DNA of 64,000 bases from Gnetum montanum (GCA_015680685.1 MNCI01003111.1:311065-375064); one strand, 5' to 3'; positions 1 through 12,664 are shown, counted from the first letter of the stretch. The notes: generated by a model not told the origin, from the letters alone. A program made the numbers and translations.

Positions 1-307
1 CAAGTTCGTCTTTATTGCCGTACACAACTTGGGTTCAGGTTACAAGCTGCTCGAATAAAGAACCGTTCACTCTAGGACTCCTACTGCGGGCACATGGGGA
101 AAAATTCTAACTCTGGAGTGATCAATCTGCCAGAGCTTCGCTACACTAGCCAGGATTGGGAAATGAAGGGAGTGCCGCCTCTTATTTATAGAAATGGTGG
201 CGCGACGCGATATCGCGTACGCGATATCGCAGGAGAAGACGCGATATCGCGTCGGCCGCGATATCGCGTACGCGATATCACGACCTAGTGAAAACCGCGT
301 CTCATCA
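1..307 (-). repeat. Partial LTR of family A (3' LTR side of A1)
   Basis: The sequence aligns by eye with the right-hand part of the other family A LTRs (for example the 'gactcctactgcgggcac' block near 85-103) and ends in CTCATCA at 301-307, the shared LTR terminus. The minus-strand TATA-like CTATAAATAAG lies at 181-191. The rest of the LTR is left of the window. Confidence 0.8.
181..284 (-). promoter_or_regulatory. LTR U3 with TATA-like box and CpG-rich palindrome cluster
   Basis: A minus-strand TATA-like box (CTATAAATAAG, 181-191) is followed upstream in U3 by stacked palindromes built from GCGATATCGC: a perfect 24-bp palindrome at 207-230, a 16-bp palindrome GACGCGATATCGCGTC at 238-253, and a near-perfect 24-bp copy at 258-281 with one changed base. 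Other family A LTRs have short GGCC/CATCGA-type repeats here instead, so this U3 segment is a swapped module. A role as enhancer or binding site is inference. Confidence 0.65.
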
Positions 308-663
308 ACCCTCCATGCTGTTATCCATACAAGTGAGCAACCTCATTCAACTCTACCAAGAACTCTTAAAACTTTTGAAGATTTAGTTTCAAACTTCCTA
401 GAGGAATAGGGCAAAACGAAGGAACTTAACAATTCCTATCTATAAGTGGAGGTAGGCATCAATCAAACATCCAACCTCATCAAAAGAACAACTTCTCTCT
501 CTCTAAAAAATAGGAGTCTACCCACCACTGCTCTATATCTTGATTAAGAAAAAAAACGAAACTAATGCTCTTGATAGAAGTGAAAGGTAAAAGAGAATGT
601 ATGCAACTCAACCCATAAAATAAATCTAAGATAATGAACATGAATACTATTAAGAATTCTTAC

Positions 664-1005
664 CTGGAGACACTCGATGTATGAATGGTGTCTAAGAAAA
701 GTCTCAATCTTCTTTACAGAATGGATTCTTTAAAACTCAACCTCATTCTCAAACACAACCATCATGGGGAAATTACAACGCACTAGCTGTTGAGCCTTAG
801 CAGCAAAAGCAGAGCTATTAGCCTCCAACTTGAGCTTCAACGTGATTGTATCATATGCAATTTCAGCATCATTTATAGTTTCAAAGGTTCCCAACCAAAG
901 CCTCTGAGAGCCATGATAAATTTGAGCTCCCCATTTCCCATTGCCCTATGATATAACTCCCTTTGGATGCCAATACGTTCCTCCTCCTTTTGCATCTATA
1001 CTCAT
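664..1005 (-). pseudogene. RAV-type AP2/ERF domain exon, array copy 1
   Basis: The minus-strand frame from ATG at 1005-1003 to a consensus splice donor (CAG|GTAAGAAT, exon end 664) is 342 nt. It reads HPKGV...GNGKWGAQIYHGSQ, then RLWLGTFETINDAEIAYD, the sequence expected for the AP2 DNA-binding domain of RAV transcription factors, including the WLGTF and AYD motifs. Further on, EVEF and RIHS...LRHHSY match the linker that follows AP2 in RAV proteins. RAV factors are nuclear DNA-binding regulators with AP2 followed by B3. Stops: TAG after GVIS and TAA after EVEF. No B3 domain is readable downstream. The exon runs in the same sense as the retroelement, consistent with transduction in its 3' region. 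Confidence 0.85.
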
Positions 1006-2862
1006 GGTGGTGATGATTATTTTGATTTTTTGTAGCTACTTAATCAAACATGTAATGTATTTACTGATATTTTCCCATTAATCCTATGTTGTCATGCTTT
1101 TAAAGACCATAGCTGCTACATGTATTTGGATTCTTTTGTACTCATACTTTATCCACTTTTGATTTTGGTGGTCTACGAATTGGATTCCTCAGTACTCGTA
1201 CTTTATCCAATTCCAATTTTAATGGTCTATGAAGATATGTTTGACTTCATCTCCTAAAATTGATCTTAGTGGTAGTTGCAGTATAATTCTGAAGCAGATG
1301 CCATAGAAATAACATTGTTCCAAAACGTTTTTGGCACCAATGTTCAAGCGAACTTCTAGATTTAAAAGATATTTACTCTAATTTCAAAAAATTTAATTTT
1401 TCATTTAAAGAAGGGTAACAATTGTTTTTTGAAGTAAACATGGTTTTTTAAAAGTATATATTGCTTTCTTAATTGGATATTTGGATTGATCTAAAAAGTG
1501 CAAAAAGCCAATTTCCCTAGCGATGGGCATAATAAATCAATGAATGTATGTAAAGTTTTCAAACACATAGCCACTTTAAAGGTTCCTAAATTATATCAAG
1601 AAACACTAAGTATCAATATAAGTACACAAGAGGAAAATCAATAAAAAAAAATTTTAATAATTAAAATAAGTAGCTTTGCTATCTTATACAAGTATATAAT
1701 TTGAGAAGATTACAATAATTCTTCAAGTTTATCTTCAACAACCAAAGATTCAAACATAGATTTTGACAAAGCATATTATTATTTGGTAGTTTGTATTGCT
1801 ATTTAATTTTTGAAATTTGATGAATTTGGAAAACATGATATACTAAGCAAAGTTAAAAGAAAAACATTGAAAATTTACTAATATAAATAATTCAGCCAGA
1901 TGAAGCAAAATAAACCAAAGAATTACTCTAACTTAAATGAGACTAAATAAACTAAATAATTACTAAAAATTCACATGCATAAACTAAATCTACCAACTAA
2001 TTAAAAATTAAGGTAAGTAAGATAAGCTTCAAAATCAAGAAATAGTAAATTGAACTATTATTTATCATTCAACCTAGAAGGATCATCATTTGGAGTCATG
2101 GTAAGGTGTTTGTTTTTCATGTTGTAAGACTTGGGTTTGAGCTTGAGCATACCCAAGATGAAGCTTTCACTCATCCACCAACTCTTCTAATATTTTCCTT
2201 AAGAAATGAGTATTAAGCCTTTAAATAGTAATCTTTTAGAAAATAGAAATTACTAATTGACCAAATAGGCACGTCATATGTAGGTTTATGAGTCTGATCA
2301 TGGAAATTGAATTCCTAACATAATTAAGTAGATTGAGGCAATTGACTTCAAATCCAATATAATCAAGAAATTCAAGGCACTATGTATGTTGTATGCCATT
2401 TCATTGATAAACCTAGCACATTACCAAATCATTTAGTAGACATTTGCACCAAGTCAATTTTTCCCTTATGGAAACCAAAACGACTAATTTAACTTATGTG
2501 TTTTGACCCTCCATATCATTATCCATACAAGTGAGAAACCTCATTCAACTTTACCAAGAACTCTTGAAAATTTTGAAGATTTAGTTTCAAACTTCCTAGT
2601 AGAATAGGGAAATATGAAGGAACTTAACAATTCCTATCTGTAAGCAGAGGAAGACATCAATCAAACATCCAACCTCAACAAACCTACAACCTCTTTCTCT
2701 CTAAAAAATAGGAATCTATCCACCACTACTCTACATCTTGATTAAGAAGAGAAAAAGAAACTCATGCTCTTGATAGAAGTGAATGGTAAAAGAAAACATA
2801 TGCAACTTAACCCATTAAACAAAGCTAAGATAATGAACATGAATACTATTCAGGATTCTTAC

Positions 2863-3204
2863 CTAAAGACACTTGGCCTATGAATGGGGTCTAAGAGAAG
2901 TCTCAATCTACTTTATAGAATGGATTCTTAAAAACTCAACCTCATTCTCAGACACAACCATTGAAGGAAAATTACAACACACCAACTATTAAGCCTTAGC
3001 ACTAGAAGTAGAACTATTAGCCTCCAACTTGAGCTTCAACATTGTTCTATCATATGCATTTGCAGCATCATTTATAGTTTCAAAGGTTCCCAACAAAAGC
3101 CTCTCAGAGCCATGATAAATCTAAGCTCTCCATTTCCCATTGTCCTATAATACAACTCCCTTTGGGTGCTAACGCTTTCCTCCTCCTTCTGTGTCTATGC
3201 TCAT
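2863..3204 (-). pseudogene. RAV-type AP2/ERF domain exon, array copy 2
   Basis: Same 342-nt exon, from ATG at 3204-3202 to donor AG|GTAAGAAT (exon end 2863). HPKGV, NGKW, IYHGSERL, LGTFETINDA and AYD remain readable. This copy has the most stops (before HPKGV, before DNGKW, before IYHG, two after SAKA, and more near the donor). Its length equals copies 1 and 3 exactly, so it was damaged by substitutions and not by indels. Confidence 0.82.
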
Positions 3205-5267
3205 GGTTGTGATGATTATTTTGATTTGTTGCAAAGATGTAATGTATTTACTGATTTTTTTCCATTAATCCTACGTTGTCATTCTTTTAAAGGCCATAGC
3301 TGCTGCATGTATTTGGATCCATACTCATACTTTATCTAGTTTTGATTTTGGTGGTCTACTCCTTTGTGCACAAGCTCTTTTCTCCTCCTTCTTTGTCTAC
3401 ACATGGTGGTGATGATTATTTCAATTTGATGAAGCTTCTTAATTAAAGATGTAATGTATTTACTAATATTTTCCCATTAAGCCTACATTGTCATGCTTTT
3501 AAAGGTTACAACTACTACCTATATTTGAATTCCTTCATACTTGTACTTTATCCATTTTCAATTTTTGTGGTCTACAAATTGGATTCCTTAGTACTCATAC
3601 TTTATCTAGTTCCAATTTTGGTGGTCTATGAAGATATCTGTGACTTCATCTTCTAAAATTAATCTTAGTGGTAGTTTGTAGTATAATTCTGATGCAAATG
3701 CCATAGAAATAACATTGTTCCGAAACGTTTTTGACACCAATGTTCAAGAGAACTTCTAAATTCAAAAGCTATTTAGTCTAATTTCAAAACATTCACTTTT
3801 TCATTTTAAAAAAGCTAACAATTTTTTTCAAAGTAAACAGGGTTTTTTAAAAGGATATATTTCTTTCTTGATTGGATATTTGGATTCATCTAAAAAGTAC
3901 AAAAAGCCAATTTTCCCTGAGCAATGGGCATAATAACTAATCTCAACATCAATTAATCAATGAATGTATGTAAATTTTTCAAACACATAGCCACTTTAAA
4001 GGTTCCTAAATTATATTAAGAAACACTAAGTATCGCTATAAGTATACAAGAAGAAAATCAAGAGAACACTCTTTTAATAATTAAAATAAGTAGCTTTGCT
4101 ATCTTATATAAGTATTTAATTTGAGAAATTACAATAATTCTTCAAGTTTTTCTTTAGCAACCAAAGATTCAAACATAGATTCTAACAAAGGAGATTGTTA
4201 TTTGGTAGTTTGTACAGTTGTTTAATATCTGAAACTTGAAGAATTTGGAAAACATTATATACTAAGCGAAGTTAAAAGAAAAACATTGAAAAATTACTAA
4301 TATAAATAATTTAGCCAGATGAAGCAAAATAAACCAAATAATTACTCTAACTTAAATGAGACTAAATAATTACCAAAAATTCACATGCATAAACTAAATC
4401 TACCAACTAATTAAAAATTAAGGTAAGTAAGATAAGCTTCAAAATCAAGAAATAGTAAATTGAAGTATTATTTATCATTCAACCTAGAAGGATCATCATT
4501 TAGAGTCAAGGTAAGGCATTTTTTTCATTTTGTAAGACCTGGGTTTGAGCTTGAGCATACCCAAGATGAAGCTTTCACTCATCCACCAACCCTCCTAATA
4601 TTTGCCTTAATAAATGAGTATTAAGCCTTTAAATAGTAATCCTTTAGAAAAAAGAAATTTCTAATTGACCAAACAGGCACACCATATGTGGGTTTATGGG
4701 TCTAATCGAGGAAATTGAATTCCTAACATAATTAAGTAGATTGAGGCAATTGACTTCCAATCCAATATAATCAAGAAATTCAAGGCACTATGTATGTTGT
4801 AAACATTTCATTAACATACAGAGCACATTACCAAATCATTTAGTAGACATTTGCATTAAGTCAATTTTTCCTTTACAAAAATAAAAATGATTAATTTAGC
4901 TTATGTATTTCAATCCTCCATATCATTATTCATACAAGTGAGCAACCTCATTCAAATTTACTAAGAACTCTCAGAAATTTTGAAGATTCAGTTTCAAACT
5001 ATCTGGTAGAATAAGATGAAACAAATGAACTTAACAATTCCTATTTGTAAGTGGAGATAGGCATCAATCAAAAATCTAACCTCATCAAATGCACAACCTC
5101 TCTCTCTCTAAAAAATAGGAATCTACCCACCACTACTCTATATCTTGATTAAGAAAAAAAAGAAACTCATGCTCTTGATAGAAGTGAACAGTCAAAGAGG
5201 ACATATGCAACTTAACCCATAAAACAAAGCTAAGATAATGAACATGAATACTATTAAGAATTATTAC

Positions 5268-5609
5268 CTAGAGACGCTTGGCATATGAATGGTGTCTAAG
5301 AAAAGTCTCAATCTACTTCATAGAATGGATTCTCAAAAACTCAACCTCATTCTCGAACACAGCCATAATAGGGAAATTACAACACACTAGTTGTTGAGCC
5401 TTAGTAGCAAAAGTAGAACTATTAGCCTCCAAATTGAGCTTCAGCATCATTGTATCATATGCAATTGTAGCATCATTTATAGTTTTAAAGGTTTCCAACC
5501 AAAGCCTCTCAGAGCCATGATAAATCTGAGCTCCCCATTTCCTATTGCCCTATGATACAACTTACTTTGGGCACCAACTCTTTCCTCATCCTTCTATGTC
5601 TAATTTCAT
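5268..5609 (-). pseudogene. RAV-type AP2/ERF domain exon, array copy 3
   Basis: Third 342-nt copy, from an ATG at 5609-5607 to the donor (exon end 5268). The frame is open over 5313-5498 and reads ETFKTINDATIAYDT, a leucine/lysine-rich linker, then NEVEFLRIHSMK before a stop, matching the AP2 end and the post-AP2 helix of RAV proteins. The NGKWGAQIYHGS region is readable just upstream. It is the best preserved copy over the linker. Confidence 0.83.
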
Positions 5610-7152
5610 GGTTGTGATGATTATTTCAATTTGTTGTAGCTACTTAATCAAAGATGTAATGTATTTACTAATAGTTTTCCATTAAGCCTACATTGTCATG
5701 CTTTTAAAGGCCATAGCTGCTACATGTATTTGGATTCCTCTATACTCATAGTTTATCAAGTTTTGATTTTGGTGATCTATGAATTGGATTCCTCAATACT
5801 CATACTTTATTCAGTTCCAATCTTGGTGGTCTATGAAGATATGTGTGACTTCATCTTCTAAAATTGATCTCAGTGGTAGTTTGTAGTATCATTTTGATGC
5901 AGATGCCATAGAAATAACATTGTTCTAAAATGGTTTTGGCACCAATGTTCAAGAGAACTTCCAAATTTAAAAGCTATTTACTCTAATCTCAAAACATTTA
6001 CTTTTTCATTTAAGAAAAAAATAACAAATTTTTTTTGAAGTAAACAATGTTTTTAAAAAGTATATATTACTTTCTTGATTAGATATTTGGATTCATTCAA
6101 AAAGTGAAAAAGGCCAATTTTCCCCTAATGATGGGCATAATAACTAATCTCAACATTAATCAATTAATCAATGTATATAAAATTTTCAAACACATAGCCA
6201 CTTTCAAGGTTCCTAAATTATATTAAGAAACACTAAGTATCAGTATAAGTATATAAGAAGAAAATCAAGAAAATACTTTTTTAATAATTAAAATAAGTAG
6301 CTTTGTTATCTTATACAATATTTAATTTGAGAATATTACAATAATTCTTTGGGATTATCTCCAACAGCCAAAGATTCAAACATAGATTTAGACAAAGGAG
6401 ATTGTTATTTGGTAGTTTGTAATGTTGTTTAATTTTTGAAACTTGAAAAATTTGAAAAAGATTATATACTAAGCAAAGTTAAAAGAAAAAAATTGAAAAA
6501 TTACTAATACAAATAATTCAGTCATAAAACCAAATAATTACTCTAACTTAAATGAGACTAAATAAACTAAATATTACTAAAAATTCACATGCATAAACTA
6601 AACCTACCAACTAATTAAAAATTAAGGTAAGTAAGATAAGCTTCAAAATCACGATATAGTAAATTGAAGTATTATTTATCATCCAAATTTGAAGGATCAT
6701 CATTTGGAGTCATGATAATATGTTTTTTTTTTTCACATTGTAAGACCTAGGTTTTAGATTAAGCATACCCAATATGAAGCTTTTGCTCATCCACCAACCC
6801 TCCTAATATTTGCCTTAAGAAATGAGTATTAAGCCTTTAAAGAATAATAATTTAGAAGATAGAAATTACTAATTAACTAAATAGGCGTCATATGTGGGTT
6901 TATGGGTCTAATCAAGGAAATTGAATTCCTACCATAATTAAGTGGATTGAGGAAATTGACTTCCAATCCAATATAATCAAGAAATTCAAGTCATTATGTA
7001 TGTTGTATGCCATTTCATCGACAAACCTAGCACATTACCAAATCATTTAGTAGACATTTATACTAAGTCAATTTTTCCCTTACGAAAACAAAAATGATTA
7101 ATTTAGCTTATGTATTTTAACCCTCCATACCATTATCCATACAAGTGAGCAA

Positions 7153-7640
7153 CCTATTTACAACATTTTGTTGTACAAATTGTGCAATAGTGGAAGATGT
7201 ATAGTCAATGATGGCTTCTGCTCCTACCCATTTCATATAATAGTCAATAGTGACTATTGTGTATGCCTTTTCATTTAACATGGGTGTGATAGGACCCATG
7301 AAGTATACACCCTAGATGTCGAAGGGTTTTAGTGGTTGGATACATTACTAAGGTTCTTCTATTCGAGCAATCATCCCACCATTTCATTGATAGCTTTCAC
7401 AAGAGTAGATGAATTAGTGGGCATCCCTAAAAATCATTGGCCAATAGTACCCTACCATTAGGATTTTAATAGTTGTGCATCTCCCTACATAGTATCCCCC
7501 ACAAGGACTCTCATGAGCATCTTGAAGAACACATAGTTAACTAGCATCAGGAACACACCAATGAATTAGGCCATCACCGCACACCTTGTAAAGATGTCCA
7601 TTAATGTCCATGAAATATTTAGCCTTATGAAGAACCTATT
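7153..7640 (-). pseudogene. A1 integrase, truncated (zinc-binding domain and start of catalytic core)
   Basis: Integrase inserts the cDNA copy into the chromosome. On the minus strand the linker GHLYKVCGDGL is followed by the HHCC zinc-binding region (QDAHESPCGGYYVG, then a late SCESYQ) and the core start FMGPI, YTIVTIDYYMKWVGAEAI, whose D is the first catalytic aspartate. The frame then runs into array sequence (LLTCMDNGMEG, stop), so the second D, the E and the whole C-terminal domain are lost. Element A2 shows what follows in an intact copy. Stops at several positions. Confidence 0.85.
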
Positions 7641-7799
7641 GTTTCTTATAATGGTCTAACTCTTGTGGCATCTCTTGAGTAAGAAGATAAGTAAGGATGC
7701 CATCATACCATTTTGATTTAGTGGAAACTTGTTCATTTATTGCACTAGCAAAGAGGAGTTCATTAGGAAATTAATCATAGAGTGGTCTCTCATCCTTTT

Positions 7800-9130
7800 T
7801 ATTGTCCCATCATAACTGAGATAAGTGATCAGAAACCACATTCTCAATCTCCTTTTGATCTATCATTGTAAGATCAAACTTCTACAAGATCACCAACCAC
7901 CATATGACATGAGGGCGCATCGTTGGTTTATTTAGTAAGAAGCAAATGGCACTTTGGTCAATGTGCACAAACATCTTATATCCAAGCACATAGTACCTAA
8001 ACTTCTCCAAAGAATACATCACGGACATCAAATATTTCTCCATTTTGGTGTAATTAAGCTATGCATCCAAAATGCTTCAACTTGTGTAGTGGATGTAATA
8101 TGGATGTTTCTTATCATCCAACTATGTAAGAACAACTCCCAAGGCATAGTTTGATACATCTGTCATGATGTAAAATGAATGGAATCAATTAGGTGCTCAA
8201 AGAATTGGAGTCTCTACAAGCTTCTCCTTAAGTTGTTGGAATGCCTTTTTGCATTTCTTGGTCCATATGAACAAAATATCTTTCTTTGTGAGCTTAACTG
8301 ATAATTTTACGATCTTAGAGAAATTCAGTATGAATCACTAGTACTAACCAGTGTGTCCAAGAAATGTCCAAACATCTTTAATGGTTTCCAATTGGTAGGT
8401 TATTTCTTGGATGACTCAAATCTTATTAGGGTCCACCTCAATCCCTACTTGAGAAATTCTATACCCCAACACAATGCACTCCTAGACCATAATACAATGC
8501 TTTTAAAAATTGAGTTGAAGATTAATCTCCACACATCTTTTAAGCACTTTCTCAAGGCAATCCAAGGCTTTCTCAAATGTAGCATCATAGGTGGAGAATC
8601 CATCCATGAAAACATCCACCTCACTACCAATTTATTGGTAAAACATGCTTAGGATGAGGTGTTGGAAAGCTACAGGGGCATTGCATAGACCAAATGGCAT
8701 CTTTCGATATGAAAAATTCCCCCCAAGAACTTATGAATGTAGTATTGGCCTGATCCTCTGACATGATCTAAATTTGGCTATAGCCACTATAACCATATAG
8801 AAAGCTATAATAGAAATGCCTAGAAATGGTGTCCAACACCTAGTCCACAAATGGCAATGAAAAATGATCTTTGAACATCGCCATGTTCAACAGCCTGAAA
8901 TCAATACAAGCCTACCACTTGCTACCTATCTTTAGCACAATTACAAGTGGGCTAACCCACTCACTATCTGCAATTGGATAAGTGAACCTCACCTTGAGGA
9001 GTTATTCAATTTTCTCTTTAATGATCTACTTCAGTTTGGGGTTCAATCATTTCTGCGGCTACCTATTTGGCTTCATGGCTAGATTGGTATAGATGTAATG
9101 TTGGCATTTCCTAGGATCAATTCCTGTGAG
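7800..9130 (-). pseudogene. A1 reverse transcriptase and RNase H
   Basis: RT copies element RNA into DNA and RNase H removes the RNA strand. Minus-strand translation gives RNase H blocks (LEKFRYYVLGYKMFVHIDQSAICFLL, 7940-8060; IDQK...SDHLSQL near 7820-7870) and RT blocks (LGYRISQVGIEVDP near 8430-8470; polymerase box FMDGFSTYD near 8590-8610). In the FMDD/YMDD motif the second aspartate is G, which would abolish catalysis. Many stops, mostly explicable by C-to-T or G-to-A changes. Open plus-strand frames here (8353-8652) are shadows. Confidence 0.9.
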
Positions 9131-9599
9131 TTTAAGATATGACCAAGAAAATATTGTTGGCCATTGTTAAACACCTTCGACAACATTATTTTCTACTCAA
9201 GAGCAAGGTTGACATTGATTATCATTGACTTGCCATTTTTTAGAAATGCATATTCCATGCTGGTAGGTAGATTTTTCAACTCTAAGGGCTCTTATTTAAA
9301 ACTATTAGGGATTTCCAAATCTCTCCAATTGGTATCATCAAGTTCATCATTAGAGAGTTGGTGATGAACTTGCTCTAGTTCATTTGTGCCTTCAACATAT
9401 GTATAAGTTAAGCTCTCAGTAGGTTTCATGCAAAGTGTGCTACTCTTAAAATCAGTTGTTAGCCACTAGGTGTCCTCCTATTCTGTGACTTCTATGCACA
9501 AGCACTTTTGAATTTCAAATTCATCTACACACTATCTACATGTTTTGATTAATGTTCTTTTAAGAGACTAGAGTTTCTATACGCAATTGCACCCTATAT

Positions 9600-9990
9600 C
9601 GTTGTATGCAATTCATAGAACTCACTTTTTCTCAACCTTTTTGAATGCATTTTCCTTGGAAATCTCCATGAAACGATCTCTGATGCTCACTTGCACATCA
9701 ATAGTGCATGACCAAGCCCTACCCATAATGATTAAGAAGTCCCCCTTGTAATTGTCAACTTTGATTACTAGGAAATCAATAGGATACAACCACCCATAGA
9801 CAATGGTTACAATGTCCTTCATTAGTCCCAAAGAAACAACAATGGACTGATCTGCCAATTCTAAATAGATGTTACTCTTCTTAAGAAGAGGCAAGTTCCA
9901 AGTGTTGTACATCTTATGGGAAATTAGGTTAACACTAGAATCTAAATTTAAAAGAGCCTTACATGGCTCATATTAGAAATTTGCAAGTAG
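9600..9990 (-). pseudogene. A1 aspartic protease
   Basis: A minus-strand frame open over 9912-9622 reads MYNTWNLPLLKKSN, LELADQSIVVSLGLMKDIV, YPIDFLVIKVDNYKGDFLIIMGRAW, the C-terminal half of an Athila/Tat-type retropepsin (LADxS, xLGxxxDV, P-x-D-F, I-M-G-R-A/P). This enzyme cleaves the Gag-Pol polyprotein in the particle. The catalytic D-S/T-G lies upstream (toward 9990) and is not cleanly readable here. Confidence 0.82.
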
Positions 9991-10099
9991 ATGAGAGGAC
10001 TTTTAGGATCAACTTTTTTTCTAAGAAGGTTGTCAGCCTTGATCCAATCAGATACAATGTGGGTTAACATGATAGTTTGGATCTTGGGTAGTGTTTGGT

Positions 10100-12526
10100 T
10101 TGAAGTGCTCTTTAAAAAAAATGAATGTACAAGATGAAGGAGATAGTGGGAACCTAGCCAAATAAGTAAGTGAGGTTTTTCTAGGGCTATTGGTTTGAAA
10201 AAAATGATCTTTTATAGGATTTGGATTCTAAAACACTCGACTAGGAAGCCAGTTGTAAGTTAACATCCCTAGTAAAGTTATGTTGTTGTGGCTATGTGGG
10301 GATTTTACCCTACATGGATGGAGCAAGTGGTAATTGGGTTGAGGGTAAAGAAACATGTGCTAAAGGATGATGATGATGATAGGGATATGGGGTTTCACCT
10401 CTAGGAGATGGAGAATGAGTTTTGTAATACTCTAAAGGGTAGTAGTGATGCTAAGAAGATGCATGACTAGAAGAGTCATGCAAATACATTGGTTGCTGAA
10501 CATAGTATCCAAATAGATCTGGCTACCTATAAGGGTATTGCTATCTTAGTGGTGGCATCCCCCATGATTGTGGGTGTGGCCACTAGTAATACTACTCATG
10601 TGGTTGTGATGGAGCTCCACTTGGATAATATGCCTATTATTGTTGCTGGAACTACCTTAGGTTTCTTTGAGGATAAGGAAACCTTCTAGGTGCTTACCTT
10701 CATGCTAATCTATGATTTAGAGTATACACCCTAGATACCTATAAGTGTGACACAATAGTGTAACATCCCTTGGGATGTTCATATTAGCAAATATCACAAC
10801 CACCATCATCATCTGATTCTGACTCCACAACCTCTTCTACTATTGTAGCCTTGCCCTTACCCCTTTGGTAGGCATATTTAGCTTCTTTTCTTCTTCTGTG
10901 GTCATGATCACTACCTTATTCTTTGGATTCTTTCACAATTTTCAAAGCAATTTGAAATTTTTTATTCAAATATTTCCACATTTTGTTAACCTTAGCCAAA
11001 ATTTTAGACATAGATTCTTGAATTGGCAAGGTTTTTAGTTGTACCACCTCATTAAGTGGTGCCTCTCCTTCACTATCATAGAATCAAACCTTCCTTTGTC
11101 TGATGGAAGGGTCCCGATTATACTCATCAACACTTTCCTATTTTCTCAACTCAGCTTCTTCTTTTGCAGCTTGCTTAATCAAACTTGGAATTTGATGGAC
11201 TCTTAGTTCTAATAGTCGCCCTTGGGCATAGATGCTATGAGTTCTCCTCATTTTAGATTGAAGCCCATCTATGATATGGCGAAGGTGCACCTATTAAGAA
11301 TAACCATGGCTAGGACATTTGTGCAAAAGGGAATAATACATATCCATGGCTACATCCAAGGCTTCATGTGTTACTTGTCACTAGCCTTATATTTGCTTTA
11401 GCAAATTGGACACTCTAGAGTACATCTGATATTTTTCATTAAAAAACTTAAGCATTTTCCTCCATCTATGAATTGATTCTAACTCCAAGGGGAGGTACCA
11501 ACTTTCTACTTCTTTTGCAAGTATCCTAGGGAATAGCTTAAGTTTTTGCCAATCATTTTATATGTCTTACAAAGTAAAGAAATCATGAAAAGCTTGAAGA
11601 TGGGTCTATGGATCTAAGTTATATCCCCTCATAAATTTGAAAATATTTTTCATATCCAACCTCTTGATTCTACTATTTTTCACATGCCTAATTCGAATTT
11701 TGACTGTCTTTGTGATGTTCAACATGCTTCAATTTGCTAGTAAAGACTCATCACCATCATAATTTCAATGTTGTCTATGATGTGCTTTGATACCTCTTTG
11801 ATCCTATTAGGGCTTATGATCATTGTCCCATCATTCACCTCCATCACGGTTTCATCCCCTACAACTTTGATTAGATTTGAAGGGGAAAGAAGAAGATGCA
11901 AATGAAGAGGATGAAGAGGGAGGAGGATTGCCACCACCATAGTGTCTGCTAGCTCCTCTCCACTTGTCATGGCCTTGATCATTAGGTTCTTTAGCATCAT
12001 GATGCTTGCTCTAGCCCCTACCTTGACTTTCACTTTTTCTTGAACCTATATTGTTAATAATGAACTGTAGATTTGAGTTCAAGTCGTATTCACCAAAGTC
12101 AGGGAATGCAAATTCTTCATGTTGAAAACCCCCAGAGAGAGGATCCTCATTATCATTTTGGTTTAGTAGGAATAAGGGGTTGGTAAACCATTTTCCCTTT
12201 ATACCTTCATGGAATTTCTCCTAGTGCCAATCTTGTTTGTGTTGTATTTCTATAGGACAATAGTCTTGATAGTCATGGTCCTGCACAACATATTTATCAT
12301 GGAGGTCTTGGATGCCCAACCTCTTAAGAGTTTGGAGTAGCATCCTAAGAACAGATCAGTTGGGAGGAAATACAACATTGCCATCAATATCTCTCCACCA
12401 TAGTTATTCATCCTAATTGAGGATGAAGGAAAAATTAGGTACAAACTCATCTAGTTGAGTGTACATCACTTTGAATTCTTGGGGCACTAGTAGTTTTGAT
12501 TCATCATACCTATGAGAAGAAGACAT
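10100..12526 (-). pseudogene. A1 gag
   Basis: Gag forms the virus-like particle. The start is ATG at 12526-12524 in context AAAATGTCTTCTTCTCA, matched in A5. Leftward: an N-terminal segment, a His/Asn-rich stretch with a serine run (about 11860-12030), the gag core (11000-11750), then a Cys/His box (about 10770-10800) reading CDIC, a stop, YEHPKGC, and a Pro/Gln/Tyr-rich tail (to ~10100). The Cys/His box has spacing C-x2-C-x3-H-x3-C instead of the usual C-x2-C-x4-H-x4-C. Numerous stops. Confidence 0.82.
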
Positions 12527-12664
12527 TTTAGATTAAAGAAAGATTTAGTGTGCTTAAATTATTATTATTATTATTATTTTCAAATGATTGTGACCTTAGG
12601 ATTCATTCTAAAAATCTTAAATAATATTCACTAAGTCCTAGATAGTGCACATATTAAACTACAG

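Larger units (their letters stand above)
308..7152 (-). repeat. Threefold tandem array of a 2.2-2.4 kb unit
   Basis: The anchor CTCCAT...TATCCATACAAGTGAG recurs at 311, 2509, 4916 and 7123, giving spacings of 2198, 2407 and 2207 bp. The last copy is only the first ~30 bp and runs straight into integrase at about 7153. Unit 2 is longer because a ~200 bp stretch with 'ggtgatgattatttc' is duplicated inside it (about 3181-3540). Each unit also has a ~54 bp direct duplication ending in 'ggtggtctac' (1127-1238 in unit 1). Beyond the AP2 exon the units are AT-rich and intron-like, with no other coding sequence I can defend. Confidence 0.9.

Noticed and set aside
311-660. B3 domain downstream of the AP2 exon, as expected for a RAV gene
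   Set aside because: An acceptor-like TTTTTTAG and an LFF..EV stretch are present, but no B3 motif could be read in any of the three units.
8353-8652. Open plus-strand frame of 99 codons, similar to 30074-30352
   Set aside because: Complement of RT around the catalytic box; shadow frame.
10489-10689. Plus-strand frame resembling 61658-61858
   Set aside because: Complement of the Pro/Gln/Tyr-rich gag tail in A1 and A4.
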